In this document: positions 14,699-21,000 of the stretch, piece by piece
How positions within the stretch are numbered: position 1 is the first letter of the stretch
How the letters are laid out: the number at the start of each line of letters is the position of its first letter
Source: JAGPKI01 sp052034135
GTDB taxonomy: Bacteria; Caldisericota; Caldisericia; UBA6126; JAGPKI01
Direction of reading: 5' to 3'
DNA: 22,918 nt
NCBI GenBank assembly: GCA_052034135.1
Contig: JBPOJC010000062.1
Span: 1 to 22,918, forward strand
The notes under the pieces: model-generated
Databases searched by the model: none
What the model saw: the letters and a program-made list of their open reading frames with translations, nothing else
Told to the model about the DNA's origin: nothing
Program-made: the position numbers and the translations under genes

Positions 14699-15196
14699 CT
14701 AACCAACAATTATTGATATTATTGATACTACGACGCTTATAAGAATAGGTATTAGAAGTCCTAAAGTCCATTTAAGGTTAGTATCAATCTTTTGGTCAAG
14801 GGAATCAAATTTACTGGTGAATCTTTGGTCAAGTTCTCCCATTTTAGTATCAATCTTTTGGCCCAAATATTCTATCTTGGTATCTATTTTTCTGTCTAAA
14901 TATTCTATCTTGGTATCTATTTTTTGGTCTAAATATTCTATCTTGGTATCTATTTTTTTGTTGAGAGAAGCTATATCTCCTGTAAATTTTTGGTCTAAAG
15001 AGTCAATTCTGTCGGTAAACTTTCTATCAAGGGAATCTATCTTAGTATCAACTTTACGGTCCAAATCCCTATAAAGTTCATGCATTTCATTTCTCATATC
15101 TTGAACAATTACTTCAACATTTGATAACCTCTTATCAATTTGTTCTAATGCACCTTCTAACTTCGCTGTTCTTTCCTCTAATGTTGAATTGGTCAT
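14699..15196 (-). CDS. Tail-anchored coiled-coil protein with 11-residue repeats
   Basis: The protein has 165 residues, and I do not recognise a named family. Residues about 5-40 are a conventional coiled coil (LEERTAKLEGALEQIDKRL). From about 43 to 143 there are about nine consecutive 11-residue units of the type DxKIDTKIEYL, a hendecad pattern that favours a long right-handed coiled coil. The last 22 residues (TLGLLIPILISVVVSIISIIVG) form a single membrane anchor, so the coil should project from the membrane. GGAGG is present upstream, but the spacing to the ATG is long (about 15 bases). It lies 42 bases after the P5C dehydrogenase gene and 26 before the CPBP gene, in the same direction. 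A tethering or membrane-organising role is possible but unproven. Confidence 0.8.
   Translation of the reverse strand: MTNSTLEERTAKLEGALEQIDKRLSNVEVIVQDMRNEMHELYRDLDRKVDTKIDSLDRKFTDRIDSLDQKFTGDIASLNKKIDTKIEYLDQKIDTKIEYLDRKIDTKIEYLGQKIDTKMGELDQRFTSKFDSLDQKIDTNLKWTLGLLIPILISVVVSIISIIVG
14847..14978 (-). repeat. 33-bp tandem repeats inside the coiled-coil gene
   Basis: Four consecutive 33-base units start at 14847, 14880, 14913 and 14946. The middle two (14880-14945) are almost identical at DNA level (sharing TAAATATTCTATCTTG); the outer ones are more diverged. Each encodes one 11-residue coil unit. Near-identity suggests recent duplication or homogenisation and possible length variation between strains. 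Confidence 0.85.
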
Positions 15197-15238
15197 ATAT
15201 ATTTAAGCAATCCTCCTTATTCCACTACAATGAACAAA

Positions 15239-16846
15239 CTAATCCTTGTACGAGAGAGAAATTACTTTTTCCTCGGTGAATTTTTTTACATAATCTGGAC
15301 CTCCAGCTTTTGTGTTTGTTCCAGACATATTGTAGCCCCCGAATGGTTGAACACCTACTAAAGCACCAGTGCAGCCCCTATTTATATAAAGATTACCGCA
15401 GTATAATACATCTTTTGCTATCTCAATTTCTAAAGGATCATCAGTAAATATGGCACCAGTAAGCCCATACTCTGTTCCATTAGCTATGTCAACACCTTCC
15501 TCAAAACAGCTGCAAATATCTCCACTTGAAACATCGCAGTCCTTATCACCATAAGGTATTACAGTTATAACAGGACCAAAAATCTCTTCCTGTGCAATAC
15601 GAGCTTGATCATTTTCTACAAGAATCACAGTGGGCTCAATAAACCAGCCATTACCTGCTGAACTAACAGCGTGTCCTCCACAAATAAGTTTTCCACCATC
15701 TTCTTCAATACCAATTCTTATATAATCAAGAATTTTTTTGTAAGAAGCTTCATTTATTACTGGTCCTAACCAATTATCAGGATCAGTCACATCTCCTATC
15801 TTAATTTTAGAGACCTTTTCTTTCACCTTTTCGAGGTATTCATCTAAGTGAGCTCTATGAACAATATTTCTCGAGCCAGCTGAGCATTTCTGCCCTTGAT
15901 AGCCAAAACCAGATTTTACACAAGCATCAACTGCTTTATCAAGATTTTTATACCTTTCTGAAATTAGTATGAAATCCTTGCCACCCATTTCAAGATAAAC
16001 TCTTTTAATCCACTTCTGCTCAGGATTATGCCTTGAGGCAAGTTCATTAATGCGTAAACCTACATCTTTAGAACCTGTGAATGCAACAAATCTAATATCA
16101 GGGTGCGATACAAGATAATCACCAATTTCTGAACCACTTCCTGGCATTAATGTAACAACTCCCGAAGGAATGCCTGCTTGTTCAAGTAGTTCCATAAATT
16201 TAACTGCGCAAACTGGAGCATCGCTTGAAGGTTTAAGTATAACAGTGTTCCCGGCTACAATTGAAGCAAGGGTCATACCACCAAGAATTGCAATCGGAAA
16301 ATTCCATGGAGCAATAACTGCACCAACTCCAAGAGGATAATAGCGAACAGTATTATGCTCTCCATAAATAGGTGTAAGCGGATAATTCGGGCTATCAAGC
16401 TCAATTGCAGACCTTGCATAATACTCAAGATAATCAATAAGCTCGGCTACATCGCCATACGCCTCAAGCCAGTTTTTGCCGACCTCAAATGTAAGCCATG
16501 CGGAATATTCCATAATTCTGGACTTGAGTATTTCTGCTGCATGTAAAAGATATTCAGCTCTTCCTTCAAATTTAAGTGAACTCCACCACTGGAAAACCTC
16601 CCATGCATTATCTATAGCTGCGTCAACATCTGATTTAGCGAACTTTGGCACTATACCAACAACTTCATCCCATTTAGAAGGGTTGTGAGATATAATTGTA
16701 TCATCACCAATTGGCGCTCTACCATTAACTGTCCAGCGCCTCCCTAACTGTTCATAAACTTTCTCAATACCCTCTTTTCTATACCTTTCTCTATTTTCAG
16801 GTATTGAAAAATCAAGATAAGGAAAACTTCTGTATTCTTCAAGCAT
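15239..16846 (-). CDS. pruA: L-glutamate gamma-semialdehyde (1-pyrroline-5-carboxylate) dehydrogenase
   Basis: This 535-residue NAD(P)-dependent aldehyde dehydrogenase oxidises glutamate semialdehyde/P5C to glutamate in proline and arginine breakdown. Catalytic features are complete: IAPWNFP (oxyanion Asn), Glu286 in LEMGGKD, and nucleophile Cys321 in GYQGQKCSAGSR. The N-terminal PENRERYRKEG segment and the C-terminal MSGTNTKAGGPDYVKKF signature are typical of the bacterial P5C dehydrogenase group. Around residues 433-452 it carries a short cysteine-containing insertion (DCDVSSGDICSCFEEG) that I do not expect in the family. AGGGAGGGG lies just upstream of the ATG, and a good promoter is at 16887-16915. 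No proline dehydrogenase is nearby. It is the first gene of an apparent operon with the coiled-coil, CPBP and polA genes. Confidence 0.92.
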   Translation of the reverse strand: MLEEYRSFPYLDFSIPENRERYRKEGIEKVYEQLGRRWTVNGRAPIGDDTIISHNPSKWDEVVGIVPKFAKSDVDAAIDNAWEVFQWWSSLKFEGRAEYLLHAAEILKSRIMEYSAWLTFEVGKNWLEAYGDVAELIDYLEYYARSAIELDSPNYPLTPIYGEHNTVRYYPLGVGAVIAPWNFPIAILGGMTLASIVAGNTVILKPSSDAPVCAVKFMELLEQAGIPSGVVTLMPGSGSEIGDYLVSHPDIRFVAFTGSKDVGLRINELASRHNPEQKWIKRVYLEMGGKDFILISERYKNLDKAVDACVKSGFGYQGQKCSAGSRNIVHRAHLDEYLEKVKEKVSKIKIGDVTDPDNWLGPVINEASYKKILDYIRIGIEEDGGKLICGGHAVSSAGNGWFIEPTVILVENDQARIAQEEIFGPVITVIPYGDKDCDVSSGDICSCFEEGVDIANGTEYGLTGAIFTDDPLEIEIAKDVLYCGNLYINRGCTGALVGVQPFGGYNMSGTNTKAGGPDYVKKFTEEKVISLSYKD

Positions 16847-16886
16847 AAATTCCCCTCCCTAATTTAAAATTTTATCATATATGAAA

Positions 16887-16915
16887 AATATACTTTCTTA
16901 ATAACACAAAGTCAA
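16887..16915 (-). promoter_or_regulatory. Sigma-70-type promoter of the P5C dehydrogenase operon
   Basis: On the minus strand TTGACT (16915-16910) is separated by exactly 17 bases from TATATT (16892-16887). The box lies 40 bases upstream of the ATG and just before the AGGGAGGGG ribosome site. It is the best promoter match seen in the window. Confidence 0.65.
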
Positions 16916-17160
16916 ATAATATATGGACGAATTTTACTTATGAAAAGAGGAAAAGCTCCTTTAATCTTTAAGAAGAAACTCACCCCCCTCAGGATGACCG
17001 CACTGTATGTGGAACTATCATTTAATTGTTTAAAAAGCGAATAACAGGACAGGAGCGTAGAAAGGCCTCCTTGAATGTATTTATCGGTAATCCAGGCCAA
17101 TTTTTGTTTTTACAATCATTATTAATAATTAGTATAGTCATTCATTGCTATTTAAATACT

Positions 17161-17240
17161 GAGACCCTTCGGTCGCAAAAAACGCTCCTTCAGGGTGACG
17201 GGGTGGGGGCGTCAACCCCGAAATCTTTTATAGGGGATCC
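17161..17240. repeat. Inverted GAGACCCTTCG arm followed by a decayed hairpin repeat
   Basis: GAGACCCTTCGGTCGC...CTTCAGGGTGAC (17161-17199) is an inverted copy of the GTCATCCTGAG arm. After a GGGGTGGGGGC linker comes GTCAACCCCGAAATC...AGGGGATCC (17211-17240), a GTCATCCCCGA-type hairpin with two base changes in the stem. Confidence 0.6.
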
Positions 17241-17260
17241 AAATTCTTTTTTTGCTTTTT

Positions 17261-17349
17261 GGATTCCCGCTTTCGCGGGAATGACAAGAATAATCGCGGG
17301 AATGACAAGAATAATCGCGGGAATGACAGAAGAATCGAGGGAATGACAC
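17261..17349 (+). repeat. GGATTCCCGC hairpin with 21-bp tandem expansion
   Basis: The hairpin GGATTCCCGCTTTCGCGGGA (17261-17280) is followed by tandem copies of its right arm. GCGGGAATGACAAGAATAATC occurs at 17275-17295 and again at 17296-17316. A 20-base variant follows at 17317-17336, and a partial GAGGGAATGACAC ends the array. Confidence 0.88.
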
Positions 17350-17404
17350 GCCAGGTGAACATTGCGAAGCAAAATATGCTCCCCCAGGAAGACAGTGGAT
17401 AGGT

Positions 17405-17531
17405 GTCATCCCCGAAATCATTTATCGGGGATCCAGAATCCTTTTTCTTCCTGGATTCCCATTTTCATGGGAATGACTCTTTATCATTCTGAAGTGTGTA
17501 TTTTGCACACAAGTCCTTAAGGAATCTCCTC
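17405..17531 (+). repeat. Three palindromic repeats in tandem
   Basis: A GTCATCCCCGA...TCGGGGATCCAG hairpin (17405-17436) is followed by a CTGGATTCCC...GGGAATGAC hairpin (17450-17477). An ATCATTCTGAAGTGTG unit with an internal GTGTG...CACAC stem ends in GGAATCTCCTC (17483-17531). Confidence 0.7.
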
Positions 17532-17542
17532 ACCAACACGCG

Positions 17543-17704
17543 GTCATTCTGAGCGTTAGCGAAGAATCTCCTCATTTGTATTTTCGTAAAGCAAACATAA
17601 AAAATGTCCGCTACTTTTCTTTTTCATTCACATCTGGTTTTATGCACAAAATGAAGAAAAAAGAGGAGACCCTTCGTCGCTGGGAAGATGCTCCTCAGGG
17701 TGAC
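17543..17704 (+). repeat. 162-bp MITE-like element
   Basis: The left arm GTCATTCTGAGCGTTAGCGA...TCTCCTCATTT and right arm GAGGAGACCCTTCGTCGC...CTCAGGGTGAC are imperfect inverted repeats. The middle keeps a decayed version of the AACAGACATTC palindrome, then a T-rich run and ATTCACATCTGG, in the same order as 11099-11258. Confidence 0.75.
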
Positions 17705-17718
17705 AGGGTGGGGGTGTG

Positions 17719-17898
17719 GAAGACCTTTCGTCGCTTGGAAGATGTTCCTTAGGGTGACGGGGAAAGGTATGGGTTATCCTTCAGTCACTTAATGATATGC
17801 CCCTCAGGGGCTAATGCGTTGTTTTTAAAAAATCGATTATTAATGCACCATGGAAGAGAGAATCCTTCGGAAGCAAAATATTCTTTTTGAGGATAACA
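17719..17898 (-). repeat. Decaying inverted GTCA(C/T)CCTGAG arms
   Basis: GAAGACCTTTCGTCGC...TAGGGTGAC (17719-17758) is clear. Segments around 17773-17810 (CCTTCAGTCAC...CCCTCAGGGG) and 17854-17898 (AATCCTTCGGAAGC...TGAGGATAAC) keep the arm's pattern with many changes. Confidence 0.45.
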
Positions 17899-17919
17899 AC
17901 GCTGTAAATAAACATTTCA

Positions 17920-17966
17920 AAATGAAAAGAAAAAGAGAGAGAGAACAGATATCTGTTCTCTCTCTT
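17920..17966 (-). terminator. Intrinsic terminator of the giant secreted-protein gene
   Basis: A perfect 30-base palindrome (17936-17965, centred on GAT|ATC, arms of AGAGAGAACAG type) lies about 35 bases beyond the stop codon. On the minus strand it is followed by a T-rich tract (TTTTTCTTTTC). This is the expected shape of a Rho-independent terminator. Confidence 0.75.
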
Positions 17967-18001
17967 AGGATTTACTATACTACTCCCACAAGCCAGAATT
18001 A

Positions 18002-21000
18002 TCAATCAAGGTAAAGACGAGTAATTACTACAGTTCTTGTTTTCTCATTCCAGTCAACAGTGGCTCCAAGTGCTTCGGATACAAATCTTATTGGTACAAA
18101 AGTTCTGCCTTCTTTTATCTCAGGCGGTGCATCAAGATTAACAACCTTATTATTAATAATGGCTTTGGTGGAGCCTATTTGCATAGAGATTACTCTATCT
18201 CCTAAAGTAATATTAATTCCTTTTGTTTCTGGAACCCATACAACTTCTGCGCCAAAACCTTCAGCTATTATTCTAAGTGGTACAAAAGTACGCCCATTAG
18301 AGATATAGGGTTTTGAGTCGATCTTCTTAGGATTACCATCAACATAAGCAACATCGTTATCAATTTGAAGCTCGATAGTGGTTCTATGATAATTATCTAT
18401 TTCAAATATCTTCTTCGCATAACCTTCAGATGTCCTTACATTTATTTCAATTCTATTTTTGCCATAAGAGACAGGGACGGTTGCCTCAAAATTGAATTCT
18501 ATATATTTTGCATCAGGAATTACTTTTGCTTCTACTCCGTTTACAAATACCCACATTGCTCTGTTTGGATTATTCTCAGTTACTTTTTCTCTAACTACTT
18601 TACCTTTAACAGTAAACTCCTTAGCTTCAATTAATTTATCTGGTAAGTCAAGTAGGACCGTTAAATTAGCAGACGGTTTCTCAATCGTGATTACTTTTTT
18701 AGCAACCTTTCCAGCTGGATCCTTTGCAACTATTTCAAATGTTGTAAATGTTTCATAAAGCTTTCCAATATATTTGAATCTACCGTTTTCATCAACTGAT
18801 ACAGGTTCATTATTAATAGTAACAATAGAGCCTGGTTTTACTTTTCCAGAAATTATTACACTGTTTTCTTCAGGAATTACATCAAATGGATCAAGGTCAA
18901 TAAACTGAGGAGTAACATCTTCTTCTACGCCTATTAATCTCGTTCCAGTAATCATCCCTTCCATCTCAGCTTTAACTACTATAACTCCCTTTGCCTTCGG
19001 AGTTACTGAAAATTCAGCTTTACCAGTTGCATCTGCAATCTTAGAGTCCTCTAAGCCAACTCCAGAAATTGTAACCTTTGCACCCGGAACTGGTGCTTTA
19101 CTACCAGCTTCTTTAACATAAATTATTAACCTTCCTAATACACCTGATTTTAATACATCGTCAGTTCTTATTTCTATAGTTAATCCTTTTGCTACATCAA
19201 GAGAAGCTAATCCGCCAACCATATAGAAGTTTGGATAGATAAATCGCGAATTTCTGTTCCAATACTGCAGATATGCTTGTTTCTCGCCTATACCAGTTGG
19301 AGTATACGTAATAACAGTTTCTTTTGCTTTAGGATCAGTTGCAGAGGCGTAAATGTTTCCATAAATTGTTGTTTCATGTTGAGGACCAAAAATACTCTTT
19401 TCAGCAATGCTTTGAGGAAAATACTCTTCTCTATCTAAAACAATTGATGCACCCTCTTGAAGAGGTAAATCCCGCTTATCTGCAGGATAAGCTCTAATTA
19501 ATATACTATTGCTCTTTCCATAGGATAAATCATAAGAATCTTTTGATAGAATATCTTTTCCTAAAGCAACCCCTGTTTCTGCATCATAAAGGTCGACTAA
19601 GGGAGGTTTAAGCTCTAAATATCTATTTGGCATTGCATCCCAGTCAAGCTTAAAGGTATAATCTCCTGTTGTAACAAGGTACTTATAATAATAAGAATAA
19701 GATTGCCATTTATTTATAAATCTTCGATCAGTATTTTGAGGAGATTCGGCATTATACTCAACAGGATTACCATATATGTCTGAGGAATATTCATTATTTG
19801 AATATCTATTATTACCAATTAAACCACCAATAGAAGCTATATCTTCAGCATAAAGGTAGAATGTTGCTTTACCCTCCTTGTCAAGATTAAGTGAATCTCT
19901 ATAAGTTAATCTTTTATCATTATCGATATCAACAAAGCAATAACCGCCCTTATGAGGACTATTATAAATTGCTCCAAGTCCATAACCTATTTTCACAGAA
20001 GTTGTTGGATACCAATACCTCTCCCATCTATCAACCGCGGGTTCTGGATATATTAGATGTAGCGGATAAGTTTCAAATCTCCCATCATCCCACATCCAAT
20101 TTCTTGTATTGTAATATGTCCAGTGACCATAATCAAAGAATCTATCTCCATAAAGATAGAGATAATTATAATAAAAAGCTCTGAACCCGCTTATGTAAAT
20201 AATTTCTTTATTTATTTCATCAACTTTTCCATTTCTGTTATAATCAATACCCACCCGCAATGATGCAAAACTATCGCTTTTAGAATCTCCCCCTGAAATG
20301 AAGTAATAACTCTTTCCTGATAGTATATAAGTTGTGGCATCTGGTTGATCATAAGCCCATCCAAAGTTGTAAGGAGCTGTTGAAAGTATAGTAAATCGTG
20401 CTGTCTCTGTTGCGCTCCCGCCACAAACTGAAATATCACTTCCAGCACCTTTCATTGGAATCCCTTGAGCATTTTTAACATAAGCAGTTACCTTGTACAA
20501 CCTATTGTCTCCAGCAGTTAATGCAAAATCAGGATCTCCTGGCACATCAAACTCTCTACCGGCTGAGTCATCAGTATTAACAACTTTATAAGAAACATCA
20601 GGAAGAACCACTTTTACAGTTGTCTTGCCAACGTGCTTTCTGTCAGGAGTAAAAACAAATACATCAAAGGCTCCTTCGTCATTGGCGCAGAATCCTTTAA
20701 ATATGTACTTACCTTTATCTTTTTCTCTAAAATCAATTTCTATTGGAGCAAAAGGATTTTGGCCATCTGAATAAAGTGATTTATTACAAACAGAAGTACC
20801 ATCATCATTTTGTAAATCGGTTCTTAACCAATAGTATTGAGGCAGTCGTGCATTCTTACCATAAAAATCTCTATTATCTGGGTGAGGATCAAAAATTAAT
20901 TCATTCCAAATTGTAGTATCAGAAATAATTCTTTCTCCGGATGGATCTGGCACTCCGTACGATAAATCAACTGGATTACCTTCTTCATCTAAAACTGTTA

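Larger units (their letters stand above)
16847..18001. other. Long gene-free spacer dense in repeats
   Basis: Besides the promoter above and the terminator below, this 1.15-kb stretch holds a degenerate TTTATCGG..ATCCAGGCC remnant (17071-17105), an inverted GAGACCCTTCGGTCGC arm (17161-17199), a decayed ATCCCC hairpin (17211-17240), a GGATTCCCGC hairpin with 21-bp tandem array (17261-17349), hairpins at 17405-17436 and 17450-17477, a GTGTGTATTTTGCACAC-type unit (17483-17531), a MITE-like element (17543-17704), and two or three decaying inverted arms (17719-17758, 17773-17810, 17854-17898). No open frame here looks like a gene. Confidence 0.75.

Noticed and set aside
17190..17421. Open frames containing HSRESGNP and VIPAKAGIQ
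   Set aside because: These peptides are the standard artefact of translating dispersed palindromic repeats, and no gene features surround them.
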